A DNA stretch of 55,767 bases from contig DASQNC010000035.1 of assembly GCA_035645145.1 (NCBI GenBank), forward strand, positions 1 through 55,767, read 5' to 3'. This document shows positions 9,097 through 18,117 of the stretch, piece by piece. The stretch is from Azospirillaceae bacterium. Its GTDB lineage: Bacteria > Pseudomonadota > Alphaproteobacteria > Azospirillales > Azospirillaceae. The notes under the pieces were generated by a model, which saw only the letters and a program-made list of their open reading frames with translations, was not told the origin of the DNA and did not search any database. Positions within the stretch are counted from its first letter, which is position 1. Each line of letters begins with the position of its first letter. The position numbers and the translations under genes are program-made.

Positions 9097-9411
9097 TGCG
9101 CCGCTCACCCGTCGCACCGGGAGTGCGCGGACACCTTCGGTGCCCTCCCGGCCATGACCGGCAAACCCAGGGCGATATCGCCGGTGCTGTGGAATGCGAC
9201 CGCCCTCATGCCTTACTCCCTGCCGTGCCGTGGATCGGCTACCGGAAGGTGTAACAGGCGCGCCGTGGCATCGTTGCGCGTCGGCCCGGCCCGCGGTTGA
9301 TCTCGCCGCTCGACTGCGGGCGGCCGACAGGTCCGGATCCGTTCCGCGCTCCGGCTTGGCGGCCCCCTTCGCGCTGCCGATCGGCAGACGTCACGAAACC
9401 GCGCGATAGGA
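9097..9411. other. Intergenic, no feature seen
   Basis: About 315 GC-rich bases separate the small membrane-protein gene from the end of the peptidase operon. I see no credible ORF, RNA gene or strong terminator. The open frames crossing it on the minus strand are shadows extending out of the M20 peptidase region. Confidence 0.5.
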
Positions 9412-10542
9412 TCACGGCAATGTGGCGAGCAGTCCGGCAAACAGCCGGCCCCGGCGCGCCAAGCTGTCGACCCGGATATGCTCGTCCAGGGTATGGGCTC
9501 CGCCGCCCTCCACGCCGAGCCCGTCCAAGGTCGCGATGCCCATGGCGCCGGTGAAGTTGCCGTCCGATCCGCCGCCGGCGCTGCGGTGCGGCAGGTCGAA
9601 GCCAAGCGTCCGGGCGAGGGTGCGGGCCCGCTCGTAGAGCGCCATGGTACGTTCGTCCGGCTCCCAGACCGGGCGGGTCACGCCGCGTGTCACCTGGAAG
9701 GCGACATCCTCCGCATTGCCGGACAGCGCCAGCATCCGCGCCACACCCCGGTCCAGGTCCTCCTGCCGCTTCGCCATGCTCAGCGCCTCGGCGGTGCAGG
9801 TGGTCGCCACGCAGTTGACCCATTGGCCGCCGTTGACGACGCCGACGCTGAAGGTGCAGTCGTCCGTCGTCATGTCCTCGATCTCGATGATGCGCCTGGC
9901 CATCGCCCGGATCGCCGACCGACCCTCGGCGAGGCGCGCACCGGCATGGCTCGGACGGCCCGTCGTCATCAGATTGAAGCGCGCGATGGCGTAGCGTCCG
10001 GTGACGACGCCGTGGTCCAAGGCGCCGGGCTCCGGCACCAGGACGAAGGCGTGCCGCGCGGCTTCGGCTTCGATCAGGTCGCGGGTGCTGGGGCTGCCCA
10101 CCTCCTCGTCGCTGGTCAGCAGCATGGTGACGGGCAATGGCGTCCCGACACCGGCGCGGGCCAACTGCCGGACGGCTTCCAGCGCCAGATAGTTCCCGCC
10201 CTTCATGTCGAGGACGCCGGGGCCGCGGCAGTGGTCGCCGTCCCGGCGCCAGGGCAGCGACGCCAACGTGCCGACGGGATGGACCGTGTCCATGTGGCCG
10301 AGGACGAGGATGCCCGGCGCGTCCTCCCGGGGGTGCGGGAAACGGGCCCGAACGCAATCGCCGAACCCCATCCGGCCGGGGATCCGCTCGATCCGCGCGC
10401 CCGCCAATGCCAAGTCGCGCGCCGCCATGTCCATCATGCGGTTGACCGCGCGCGCGTCCCACGTCGGGCTTTCGCACTCCACCCAGGGCCGCAGCCCGGC
10501 AAGCATCGTTTCGGCGTCGAATGGCAAGTCGTTCGGGTCCAT
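9412..10542 (-). CDS. M20-family metallopeptidase (glutamate carboxypeptidase/ArgE-DapE-like)
   Basis: This 376-aa cytosolic di-zinc peptidase shows the M20 signature: His83 and Asp85 in GHMDTVHP, the bridging Asp112 in LDMKGG, the general-base Glu146 and metal Glu147 in SDEEVGS, a later Glu in PEPG, and a distal His in GAHT near the end. Members remove C-terminal Glu from folates or peptides, or deacylate amino acids. It is the last gene of the peptide-transport operon, 21 bp after the P1 peptidase, which fits hydrolysis of imported dipeptides or N-acyl amino acids. AGGGAAG upstream of the ATG at 10542 supports the start. Confidence 0.9.
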   Translation of the reverse strand: MDPNDLPFDAETMLAGLRPWVECESPTWDARAVNRMMDMAARDLALAGARIERIPGRMGFGDCVRARFPHPREDAPGILVLGHMDTVHPVGTLASLPWRRDGDHCRGPGVLDMKGGNYLALEAVRQLARAGVGTPLPVTMLLTSDEEVGSPSTRDLIEAEAARHAFVLVPEPGALDHGVVTGRYAIARFNLMTTGRPSHAGARLAEGRSAIRAMARRIIEIEDMTTDDCTFSVGVVNGGQWVNCVATTCTAEALSMAKRQEDLDRGVARMLALSGNAEDVAFQVTRGVTRPVWEPDERTMALYERARTLARTLGFDLPHRSAGGGSDGNFTGAMGIATLDGLGVEGGGAHTLDEHIRVDSLARRGRLFAGLLATLP

Positions 10543-10563
10543 GGGCGTACTTCCCTGTCCTGC

Positions 10564-11538
10564 CTACTCGGGCCGGTCGGCACCGACGGCGTTGAGGACG
10601 GCGTCCCAGGCGAGGTCGGACGCGATCTCCGCCACCGCGAAGTCGTCCATCGCCTCCTCCGGGTCCGTCTCGGTCGACAGCGCGAACAGGACATCCCCGT
10701 CCCGCACCGTATGGAACGGCTGGATTGCCCGTGCCATGGACGCATGGACCTGGCGCGCCATCTGGTTCAGCGCGTAGGACGACATCCGCTTGCTCGTCAC
10801 CACCGCCGTGAGCGTCGTGTTCCCGCTCGGCTGCCCGGCGCCTGCCCCGGCGGCGCCCGCCCCGACACCGCCCGCGTGGTCGGGGTCGAGCAGGTCGCGC
10901 GGGTGGCGGCGCCCGCCGACGGCCTCGTCGTAGCAGCCGCGCACGACGCGCCCCGCGCGGTCGACGACCACGCCGACGGCGTTGACGACGGTGACCACGA
11001 GGATGCGCACGCCGGCGGCACCAACCGTGCGGAAGGCGGCGCCCTGCCCGCCGGGCTCCGGCCGGACGTGCGGGATCTGGTGGAGCTTGCCGACGGTGGC
11101 GAGCCGCCCGGCACCGCGGCGGCCCACCGGGCAGACCCCCGAGGTGGCGGCCGTCAGCGCCCGGCGGCCCAGCGCCTTGTCCGGGTAGACGATCGTCTCG
11201 CGCGGCCCGAAGTCGTAAATGATGGCGCCGCAGACGACCGCGATCTGGCCCCATTTGGCGCTGCCCCGCCGTGCCAGAAGCTCGCCCGCCACGCCGTGGA
11301 CGGCCTCCAGCCCATAGAGCGAGCCGCCCGCGAAGCACACGGCGTCCGCGCGGCCGTAGCCGCCGACCACGCCGGGGGCGCCGCCGCGCACGTCCGTGGC
11401 GCACGCGGCCCCCCTCGGGAAATGGAGCACCGTGCAGCCGGTCGGCCCCTCCTCGTACTCGGCGATCCCGATCTCGACCTCGGGGAAGTCGAACGCCACG
11501 GACCGGGTCCGGCCGGATGGGGCTTCGTCGCGTGTCAT
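10564..11538 (-). CDS. P1-family self-processing peptidase (NylC-like, Asn/Thr cleavage)
   Basis: This 324-aa member of the DmpA/NylC (P1, N-terminal nucleophile) family is made as one chain and cut autocatalytically to expose a nucleophile. The GNTTLTAVV segment places cleavage at Asn240|Thr241, as in 6-aminohexanoate-oligomer hydrolase NylC, rather than the Gly|Ser of DmpA. Gly/Ala-rich sequence just before it is the usual disordered linker. Relatives hydrolyse beta-peptides, D-amino acid amides or nylon oligomers. The ATG at 11538 overlaps the TGA of the upstream ATPase gene by 4 bp, so translational coupling is likely. The natural substrate is unknown. Confidence 0.85.
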   Translation of the reverse strand: MTRDEAPSGRTRSVAFDFPEVEIGIAEYEEGPTGCTVLHFPRGAACATDVRGGAPGVVGGYGRADAVCFAGGSLYGLEAVHGVAGELLARRGSAKWGQIAVVCGAIIYDFGPRETIVYPDKALGRRALTAATSGVCPVGRRGAGRLATVGKLHQIPHVRPEPGGQGAAFRTVGAAGVRILVVTVVNAVGVVVDRAGRVVRGCYDEAVGGRRHPRDLLDPDHAGGVGAGAAGAGAGQPSGNTTLTAVVTSKRMSSYALNQMARQVHASMARAIQPFHTVRDGDVLFALSTETDPEEAMDDFAVAEIASDLAWDAVLNAVGADRPE

Positions 11539-12329
11539 CGGGCGGGCTCCGGTTCCTCGACAGGATTGTCGGCAGCCACGCTTGCCCACAGCTCACGGCT
11601 GTAGGCATGCTCCGGCTGGGCATAGAAGCGCGTCGTCTCGCCGACCTCGACAACCTCCCCGAACCGCATCACGGCGATCCGGTCGGCGACATAGCGGGTC
11701 GCCGCGAGGTCGTGGGAGATGAACAGTGCCGAGAACGCGCGGGACGCCTGGAGCCCGCGGATCAGGTTCAGGATCTGCATCTGGACCGACACGTCGAGCG
11801 CGCTGACCGCCTCGTCGAAGACGACGAAATGCGGGTTGGTGATCAGGGCGCGGGCGATGGACGCCCGCTGCCGCTGGCCGCCCGAAAGCTCGTGCGGATA
11901 GCGGTTGCGGAATCCAGGATCGAGGCCGACCTGGCGCAGCCCCTCGTCGACGCGCTCGATCCGCTCGGCCTTGGGCACACCCCGGATCGTCAGCGGTTCG
12001 GCGACCGAGGTTCCGACCTTGAGCCGCGGGTTCAGCGCCCACTCCGGCTGCTGCAGCACGACCGCGGCGCGGCCCTGCATCCGGCGGCCCTTCGGGACGG
12101 GCTGCCCTTCGAACAGCACACGCCCGGCGGTCGGGCGGAGCAGGCCCAGGCAAAGGCGGCCGATGGTGGTCTTGCCCGAACCACTTTCGCCGACGAGCCC
12201 AAGGATCTCGCCGCGCCGCACGTCCAGGCTGGCCCCTTTCACGGCGGCCACCTCACGGCGGTTCCAGACCGGCCCCGACCGGTAGGACAGGGACACCTCC
12301 GCCAAGGAGACGATCGCATCCCGCATCAT
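11535..12329 (-). CDS. Peptide ABC transporter ATP-binding protein (DppF/OppF type)
   Basis: This 264-aa ATPase carries a Walker A GESGSGKT, the signature LSGGQRQR and the Walker B VVFDE, energising oligopeptide uptake at the inner membrane. It is the shorter of the two ATPases here and lacks the C-terminal Cys-rich oligopeptide extension of its partner. The ATG at 12329 overlaps the previous stop (ATGA), with GGAGG 10 bp upstream; a second ATG lies directly after. It belongs to the operon of binding protein, two permeases and two ATPases. Confidence 0.92.
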   Translation of the reverse strand: MMRDAIVSLAEVSLSYRSGPVWNRREVAAVKGASLDVRRGEILGLVGESGSGKTTIGRLCLGLLRPTAGRVLFEGQPVPKGRRMQGRAAVVLQQPEWALNPRLKVGTSVAEPLTIRGVPKAERIERVDEGLRQVGLDPGFRNRYPHELSGGQRQRASIARALITNPHFVVFDEAVSALDVSVQMQILNLIRGLQASRAFSALFISHDLAATRYVADRIAVMRFGEVVEVGETTRFYAQPEHAYSRELWASVAADNPVEEPEPAR

Positions 12330-13282
12330 GTGACGACCGCCTCCACATGGTGGCACAGCGCCGTTTGCCCGCCCACATGCCGAGCCGGCGGAGGCGTCGT
12401 GGCGCACACGGCCGTTGAAAACTCGCAACGCGGGGCGAAGGCGCAGCCCACGCTGGGCCCGCGCAGGACCGGCGGCATGCCGGGGATCGGCTTCAGCAGC
12501 TCGCCCTGCCGCTCGTGGCCGGGGGCCGCGCGCAGCAAGGCGCGTGTGTAGGGGTGGCTCGGCCGTCGGAACAGCGCGCGGGCCTCCCCGAACTCCACCA
12601 CCCGGCCGCCGTACATCACCGCGACCGCATCGCAGATGCGCGCCACCACGCGCAGCTCATGGCTGAGCAGCAGCATGCTCGCCCCGATCTCCCGGCACAG
12701 GCCGACCAGCGTGCCCAGCACCTGGTCGCGGATGGTGGCGTCCAGCGACGCCGTCGGCTCGTCGGCGATCAGGATCGCCGGATTGCGGGCGATGGCGCCG
12801 GCGATCACCACGCGCTGCGCCATCCCGCCCGACAGCTCGTGCGGATAGCTGCGGGCGACCCGGTCCGGATCGCGCAGACCGACCCGCGCCAAATGCTCCA
12901 GGATCCGGGACCGGCTCGCCCGCCCGCCGCCGAGGGACAGGGCAAGGTGGGCCTCCACCCTTTTGGTCGGGTCCAGCGCCTGCATCGGGTTCTGGAACAC
13001 GAAACCCATCAGGTCCCGGCGCATGCGGCGCATCGTGGCCGCGTCGCAGTCGAACACCGACCGGCCCCGCACCCGAAGATCCCCATCCACCCGGCGCAGG
13101 TTGCCGGGCAGCAGGCGGCCGACAGCCAGGCCCAGCGTGGATTTGCCCGAGCCGCTTTCGCCGACGATGCCGATGACCGCCCCGGCCGGCACCTCCAGAT
13201 CCGCCCCGTCCAGCGCACGGATCGGGCCATCGGGCGTGGCGTACTCCAGCTCAAGGCCGCGGACTTCCAGGATGCGGCTCAT
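12326..13282 (-). CDS. Peptide ABC transporter ATP-binding protein (DppD/OppD type)
   Basis: This 318-aa protein has a Walker A GESGSGKS near residue 40, the signature HELSGGMAQR, the Walker B LIADEPTASLD and a C-terminal oligopeptide-type extension containing the Cys-rich segment CAFAPRCEFS. It would pair with the DppF-type partner as an ATPase heterodimer. The ATG at 13282 overlaps the upstream permease stop by 4 bp; the longer open frame to 13963 belongs to a shadow of the permease gene. Confidence 0.92.
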   Translation of the reverse strand: MSRILEVRGLELEYATPDGPIRALDGADLEVPAGAVIGIVGESGSGKSTLGLAVGRLLPGNLRRVDGDLRVRGRSVFDCDAATMRRMRRDLMGFVFQNPMQALDPTKRVEAHLALSLGGGRASRSRILEHLARVGLRDPDRVARSYPHELSGGMAQRVVIAGAIARNPAILIADEPTASLDATIRDQVLGTLVGLCREIGASMLLLSHELRVVARICDAVAVMYGGRVVEFGEARALFRRPSHPYTRALLRAAPGHERQGELLKPIPGMPPVLRGPSVGCAFAPRCEFSTAVCATTPPPARHVGGQTALCHHVEAVVT

Positions 13283-14190
13283 TCCAGGGGGCGCCCTTGC
13301 AGCGGGTCGATGAGGTCGCGCAGCCCGTCGCCGGTCAGGTTCACCGACGCGATGGACAGCGCCAGCAGAAGCCCCGACGACAGCACCATCCAGGGCGCGA
13401 TGCCCACGTAGACGGCCCCCAGCCGGAGCAGCGAGCCGAGCGATGCGTCCGGCGGCTGGGTCCCCAGCCCGAGGAAGCTGAGGCCGCTCTCCACCAGCAT
13501 GCCGATCGACAGGGCGTAGGTGAGCTGCACGATGACCGCGCCCGCGACATTGGGCAGGAGGTGGACCAGCAGGATCCGCACCGCGGAGGCGCCCGCCACC
13601 TCGGCCGTGATCACGAACTCGCGCCGCGCCACGCCCAGGGTCACCGCGCGGACCACGCGGACGAACAGGGGCAGGGTCACGATGGAGATGACCAGGACCG
13701 CCGGGAACGCGCCCGGCCCCATCACCGCCGAGACCAGGAGGCCCAGCACGATGGCGGGGAAGGCGAAGAAGATGTCGGCCAGCCGCATGACCAGGGTGTC
13801 GACGAGCCCGCCCGCGTAGGCCGAGAACATGCCCACGAGCGTGCCGGCGACGGCGGTCGCAAGCACGGCGACGGCCGATACCAGGAAGGTGGTCCGGATG
13901 CCGTGCACCACGCGGGGCAGGAACGAGCGGCCGAGCTCGTCGGTGCCCAGCGGGAACTCCCACGAAGGCGGCGACAACCGGGGACCGGCCGCGATGTCGT
14001 TGGGATCGCCGATCGGCAGCAGGTGGCCGAATGCGCCCAGCAGCAGGATGGCGCCCAGCAACGCGGCGGCCCCGCGGGACAGTGCGTCCAGGCGACCGGC
14101 GGCGCCGAGCACGATCCGCAGGCGGGGGAGCCGCGGCAACCTGCGCCGCGCCTGTGACGCCGGGGCGGCCGGAACGGTCATCCTGGTCAT
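13279..14190 (-). CDS. Peptide ABC transporter permease (DppC/OppC type)
   Basis: This 303-aa integral membrane protein has an N-terminal segment followed by the BPD_transp_1 core with about six helices. The EAA loop is recognisable as EFVITAEVAGAS. The preceding PLGTDELGRSFLPRVVHG is the hallmark of the C-type permease. The ATG at 14190 overlaps the upstream stop (ATGA). The ATG at 14181 is better spaced from GGAGG (9 bp), so the protein may start three codons later. Confidence 0.92.
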   Translation of the reverse strand: MTRMTVPAAPASQARRRLPRLPRLRIVLGAAGRLDALSRGAAALLGAILLLGAFGHLLPIGDPNDIAAGPRLSPPSWEFPLGTDELGRSFLPRVVHGIRTTFLVSAVAVLATAVAGTLVGMFSAYAGGLVDTLVMRLADIFFAFPAIVLGLLVSAVMGPGAFPAVLVISIVTLPLFVRVVRAVTLGVARREFVITAEVAGASAVRILLVHLLPNVAGAVIVQLTYALSIGMLVESGLSFLGLGTQPPDASLGSLLRLGAVYVGIAPWMVLSSGLLLALSIASVNLTGDGLRDLIDPLQGRPLE

Positions 14191-15149
14191 CCTCCGATCC
14201 GGCTGCCGATGCGGGGGTCGATCACCGCGTAGGCGATGTCGGCCAGCATGTTGATCGTGACGAAGATCGCCGCCGCCATCAGGACGCCCGCCTGCACGAC
14301 GCCGAAGTCCCGGTTGCCGAGCGCATTGAAGACGTAGAGCCCGACCCCGGGGATCGAGAACAGCACCTCGGCCACCACGGCACCGCCGAGCAGGCTTCCG
14401 ACGAACGTGGAGCTGACGGTGACGACCGGGATGGAGGCGTTGCGCAGGATGTGGCTGCGGATGATCCGCCGCGGCGGGTCGCCCCGGGCCACCGCGGTGA
14501 TGATGTACGGTTCCGTCGTCGTCCGCCGCACCGCGTCACGGGTCGTCCGCAGGATCAGCGCGATCCCGAAGACCGACAGGCTCGCGGCCGGCAGCGCCAT
14601 CGCCCTCAGGTTGGCGGCAGGGTCCTGGAGCAGCCCGACAAAGCCGTTCTGCGTGAACCCCATGGACCAGGACGAGGCGACGGTCAGCAGGATCGTGCCC
14701 AGCACGAACTCCGGCAGGCTGGCGCCGACCGCGCCGATCAGACGGCCGCCGGTGCGCCAAGCCGGCGACGCATCGCCCAGGCCGGAGACCACGCCCAGCG
14801 GGATGCCGACGAGGACGGCGATCACGGTCGCCAGTGCCGCCAGCTCGATGGTGGCGGGCGCGCGGCGAAGGAACTCGTCGGAGATGGAGCGCTGCGTCAC
14901 GACCGAGGTCCCGAGGTTGCCCTGGGCGGTGGCCGACAGCCAGGCCCAGAACTGCTCCAGCATCGGCTTGTCCAGCCCGTACTTCGCATTCAGGTAGGCC
15001 CGCGCCTCGGGCTCGATCTGGTTGCCCAGCACCAGCTCGGCGTACCCGCCCGGCAGCAGACGGATCGCGATGAAAACCAGCACGGCAATCCCGAGAAGCG
15101 TCAGGAGAGCTTCGGCCAAGCGCATCCCGATGTAGCCTGCCAGGCGCAT
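14187..15149 (-). CDS. Peptide ABC transporter permease (DppB/OppB type)
   Basis: This 320-aa inner-membrane permease has the classic B-type N-terminus (an amphipathic stretch, the first helix, then a periplasmic loop containing KYGLDKPMLEQFWAWL) and the EAA-like loop EPYIITAVARGDPP. It forms the channel with the DppC-type subunit. A GGGAGGGG site precedes the ATG at 15149. There is a 94-bp gap to the binding-protein gene upstream, long enough for a partial attenuator, although no clear one is seen. Confidence 0.92.
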   Translation of the reverse strand: MRLAGYIGMRLAEALLTLLGIAVLVFIAIRLLPGGYAELVLGNQIEPEARAYLNAKYGLDKPMLEQFWAWLSATAQGNLGTSVVTQRSISDEFLRRAPATIELAALATVIAVLVGIPLGVVSGLGDASPAWRTGGRLIGAVGASLPEFVLGTILLTVASSWSMGFTQNGFVGLLQDPAANLRAMALPAASLSVFGIALILRTTRDAVRRTTTEPYIITAVARGDPPRRIIRSHILRNASIPVVTVSSTFVGSLLGGAVVAEVLFSIPGVGLYVFNALGNRDFGVVQAGVLMAAAIFVTINMLADIAYAVIDPRIGSRIGG

Positions 15150-15243
15150 GGTCCGTCCCCTCCCATCGGTTCCAGGGGGCCATCGTTGCGGCGGCCGGCA
15201 GGCACAAGGGCGTTCCCTGCACCCGCCGGCGCTTATGGGCGGT

Positions 15244-16818
15244 TCACCGCTTGCGCGTGAACTCCTCCGCGTACTTCAGGACGTCGAAGTTGCCTTCCAC
15301 CTCGGCGAACTTCAGGTCGACCAGGTCCCGGCGGAAGCCGATGTAATCGGGCTTGTTGACCAGCGGCAGGATGTTCGCCGCCTCGTAGACGATCTCGCAT
15401 GCCCGGCCCATTGCCTGCGCCCGCTCCGGCCCTGCCGGCAGCGTGCGGACCTTGTCCAGGACCTGACCGTATTCCTCGACCGGCTTGACAAAGCCGGCGT
15501 ATGCGGGCGCGGCGCCCGGGGCCCACCAGTTCATGATCATGGCAGGGTCCGAGTAGCCGGCGAACCAGGACACGGCCATGTGGAAGTCGGTCTTCTCGAC
15601 GAACACGCGCTGGTACCATTCCGCCGCCGGTACCTGCTGGATCTCCGCCTGCAGCCCGATCTCGCGCAGGTCGCGCTGAATGACCTGGGCGATCATCGGA
15701 TAGGTCACCAGGACGGATGAGGCGATGATGTTGATCTTCTGGTTCTCGGCGCCGGCCTGCCTGACCAGGTCCTTGGCGAGTTTCACCCGCTCCGCGCGGG
15801 GCATGGTGTAGGACGGGTGCTCGCGGCAGGCCGCCGGCGGGTCGAAGGCGGCCGGCACGACGTATTCGGGCGCCGAGTTCCCGCCGAACACGATCTGCAC
15901 GATCTTCTGCCGGTCAAGCGCATAGCTCATGGCCTTGCGCAAACGATCGTCGCGGAACGGCGATGTTTCCTGGATGGCGCTGACATCCAGGCGGAAGTAG
16001 TTGGGCGTCTTCTGGATGTGCACGCCCACGTTCGGCACGGCGTTGAGCAGGCGCGGGGTGTCGGGGTTCTCGAACGTCGCGAAATCGACGCGCCCCTCGC
16101 GGAGCGCCGCGATGCGGGTCGTGTCGTCGGGCATGATCCGGATGACGAGCTGGTCGGCTTTCGGGTGCCCCTCACGCCAGTAGTGCGGGTTCCGTTCCAG
16201 CGTCCATGCCTCGTCCTGGAGGTGCTGCTTCACCGCGAACGGACCGGAGCCCATCAGGCTCTTGGCGGGATCGAAGCCTTCGGTCTCCATCTCCTTGATC
16301 GGCAGGATCGAGGTGGTGGCCACCGACAGGATCGACAGCAGCGAGGTCAGCGGCTCGCTCAGATCGATCCGGACCGTGCGCTCGTCCACCGCCACCACGT
16401 CCTTGATGGATTTGAGCTGCCGGCCCCACGCCGCGCCGAGCTTGGGATCCGTCAGGCGCTTGAGGCTGCCGACAACGTCGGCCGAGGTCACCGGGCGCCC
16501 GTTCGAGAACTTCGCGTTCTGCCGAAGCCGGAACAGGTAGCTGGTGGGCGAAGCCTCCTCCCACGCTTCGGCAAGGCCGGGCGCCGGCTTCAGGTCGTCG
16601 GTGGTGCCCATCAGCTGGTCGTAGATCAGGTAGAACACGGTCCAGGACGTCCCGTCGCCGGACAGGTGGGGATCGGTCGAAAGCACCTCCGACGGCTTGC
16701 CCCACGTTAGGGTGGTCTGCGCGTCCGCCGACATCGGCGCCGACGCGAAGCCCGATGCGATCCCCAGGGCGAGCAAGGCTTCGCGCCAACGCCGCCCGTG
16801 CGTCATCTGAACCAACAT
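15244..16818 (-). CDS. Periplasmic peptide-binding protein (SBP_bac_5 family)
   Basis: This 524-aa cluster C (DppA/OppA-type) solute-binding protein starts with a basic, hydrophobic signal peptide that likely ends at ADA|Q near residue 33, giving a periplasmic protein. The order of blocks (TDPHLSGDGTSW, SYLFRLRQNAKFSNG, LMGSGPFAVK, AMSYALDRQKI) is typical of the family. The ATG at 16818 has GGAGG 7 bp upstream; the open frame further upstream has no ribosome site. It is the first gene of the minus-strand operon and is presumably the most highly expressed. The linked beta-peptidase-type enzymes suggest a short or non-standard peptide ligand. Confidence 0.93.
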   Translation of the reverse strand: MLVQMTHGRRWREALLALGIASGFASAPMSADAQTTLTWGKPSEVLSTDPHLSGDGTSWTVFYLIYDQLMGTTDDLKPAPGLAEAWEEASPTSYLFRLRQNAKFSNGRPVTSADVVGSLKRLTDPKLGAAWGRQLKSIKDVVAVDERTVRIDLSEPLTSLLSILSVATTSILPIKEMETEGFDPAKSLMGSGPFAVKQHLQDEAWTLERNPHYWREGHPKADQLVIRIMPDDTTRIAALREGRVDFATFENPDTPRLLNAVPNVGVHIQKTPNYFRLDVSAIQETSPFRDDRLRKAMSYALDRQKIVQIVFGGNSAPEYVVPAAFDPPAACREHPSYTMPRAERVKLAKDLVRQAGAENQKINIIASSVLVTYPMIAQVIQRDLREIGLQAEIQQVPAAEWYQRVFVEKTDFHMAVSWFAGYSDPAMIMNWWAPGAAPAYAGFVKPVEEYGQVLDKVRTLPAGPERAQAMGRACEIVYEAANILPLVNKPDYIGFRRDLVDLKFAEVEGNFDVLKYAEEFTRKR

Positions 16819-16900
16819 ATTCGTCCTCCCCGTCCGAAGCCGCTCCCGGTGCCCTTCTTTTTGCGGAGGCGTTCGGGAATTGCCCCAATGCTGGTATCCA

Positions 16901-16927
16901 CATAACATCACGTCAAAACATGTTATG
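16901..16927. promoter_or_regulatory. Inverted repeat in the divergent promoter region, candidate operator
   Basis: CATAACAT (16901-16908) and ATGTTATG (16920-16927) form a perfect 8-bp inverted repeat with an 11-bp spacer. On the minus strand the spacer contains TTGACG (16911-16916), a plausible -35 for the transporter operon, with CAGCAT 17 bp further on as a weak -10. The site lies between the binding-protein gene and the plus-strand peptidase/RpiR genes, so it is a good candidate binding site for the RpiR regulator. This is inferred from position and symmetry only. Confidence 0.55.
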
Positions 16928-17001
16928 GCGGTGAAACTTTCGGATATCACCTACAAGGTTGGCGGCTGCGGCGGCATCGATGCGGGGGAGGAGGCGTGCC
17001 A

Positions 17002-18117
17002 ATGAGGGCGCAGGGATGGAACGCTGGCGCGCGAGCGAAACCCCGCGCGCGGGACCTTGGACTGCCCTTCCCGGGGGAGTGCGGGATTTCGAACGCGATC
17101 ACCGACGTACCGGGCGTGGAGGTCGGCTACGCCACGTTGATCGAGGACCCGCCGGCAGGGCCGGCGGGCGCCGTGCGGACCGGGGTGACGGTGGTGCTGC
17201 CGCGCGGCCGGTCGGGACCGGCCGTCGAACCGGTTTGGGCCGGCTTCCACTCGCTGAACGGCAACGGCGAGATGACGGGCACCCACTGGATACGGGAGGC
17301 CGGCTATTTCCAGGGGCCGGTCGCAATCACCAACACCCACAGCGTCGGCATCGTCCACCAGGCGCTCGCGCGCTGGATGGTCGAGGGCCAGCGCGGCCGG
17401 TCGGCCGCCTACACCTGGATGCTGCCCGTGGTGGCCGAGACCTGCGATGCGCACCTCAACGACATGAACGGCTTCCACGTCGCCGAACGGCACGTCGTCG
17501 AGGCGATCGGGTCGGCGACCGGCGGCCCGATCGCCGAGGGCAATGTCGGTGGCGGCACGGGCATGATCTGCTTCGAGTTCAAGGGCGGGACGGGAACGGC
17601 GTCGCGCAGGGTCCGGGTCGAAGGCGTCGATTACACCGTCGGGTGCCTGGTCCAGGCGAACTTCGGCCTGCGGCCCCTGCTGCGCATTCTGGGCGTCCCC
17701 GTCGGGGAGCATCTGGCCGAAGGGCGGATCTGGACCGGCGAGCAGGGATCCATCATCGCGGTCGTCGCCACCGACGCCCCCCTGCTCCCCACCCAGCTCG
17801 AACGGCTGGCACGCCGCGCCGGGCTTGGCATCGGACGGACGGGCACACCGTCCGGCGACGGGTCGGGCGACCTCTGCCTCGCCTTCTCGACGGTCGGCGC
17901 CGAGGTCGGCCCTCAGGGCCTTCCGACCCTCCCGTTCCTGCCCCATGCCAAGCTGGACCCGATGTTCGAAGCCACGGCCCAGGCGGTCGAGGAGGCGATC
18001 GTGAACGCCCTTGTCGCGGCGGAGACGATGGTGGGCCGGGACGGCCACCGGGTCGAGGCCATCGACCACGGCCGGCTTGTCGAGGTGATGGGCCGGTACG
18101 GGCGGATGAAGGCATGA
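17002..18117 (+). CDS. P1-family self-processing aminopeptidase (DmpA/BapA-like, Gly/Ser cleavage)
   Basis: This 371-aa homologue of the D-aminopeptidase DmpA and beta-peptidyl aminopeptidases has GEQGSIIAVVATD, which puts the self-cleavage bond at Gly249|Ser250, the numbering known for DmpA, so Ser250 is the predicted nucleophile. Other family blocks include GFHSLNGNGEMTG, AITNTHSVG and GNVGGGTGM. Substrates are N-terminal D- or beta-amino acid residues. The ATG at 17002 follows GGGGGAGGAGG at 7 bp. It is divergent from the transporter operon and overlaps the regulator gene by 4 bp. It is likely cytosolic, with no signal peptide. Confidence 0.92.
   Translation: MRAQGWNAGARAKPRARDLGLPFPGECGISNAITDVPGVEVGYATLIEDPPAGPAGAVRTGVTVVLPRGRSGPAVEPVWAGFHSLNGNGEMTGTHWIREAGYFQGPVAITNTHSVGIVHQALARWMVEGQRGRSAAYTWMLPVVAETCDAHLNDMNGFHVAERHVVEAIGSATGGPIAEGNVGGGTGMICFEFKGGTGTASRRVRVEGVDYTVGCLVQANFGLRPLLRILGVPVGEHLAEGRIWTGEQGSIIAVVATDAPLLPTQLERLARRAGLGIGRTGTPSGDGSGDLCLAFSTVGAEVGPQGLPTLPFLPHAKLDPMFEATAQAVEEAIVNALVAAETMVGRDGHRVEAIDHGRLVEVMGRYGRMKA

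Noticed and set aside
6940-9300. 786-aa plus-strand open frame
   Set aside because: Shadow of the ThDP enzyme and small membrane-protein genes; composition is His/Arg/Gly-rich and crosses intergenic DNA.
9478-11604. 708-aa plus-strand open frame
   Set aside because: Antisense to the two peptidase genes with no domain signal.
9239-11653. 804-aa minus-strand open frame
   Set aside because: Different frame over the M20 and P1 peptidase genes; Arg/Gly-rich, no motifs.
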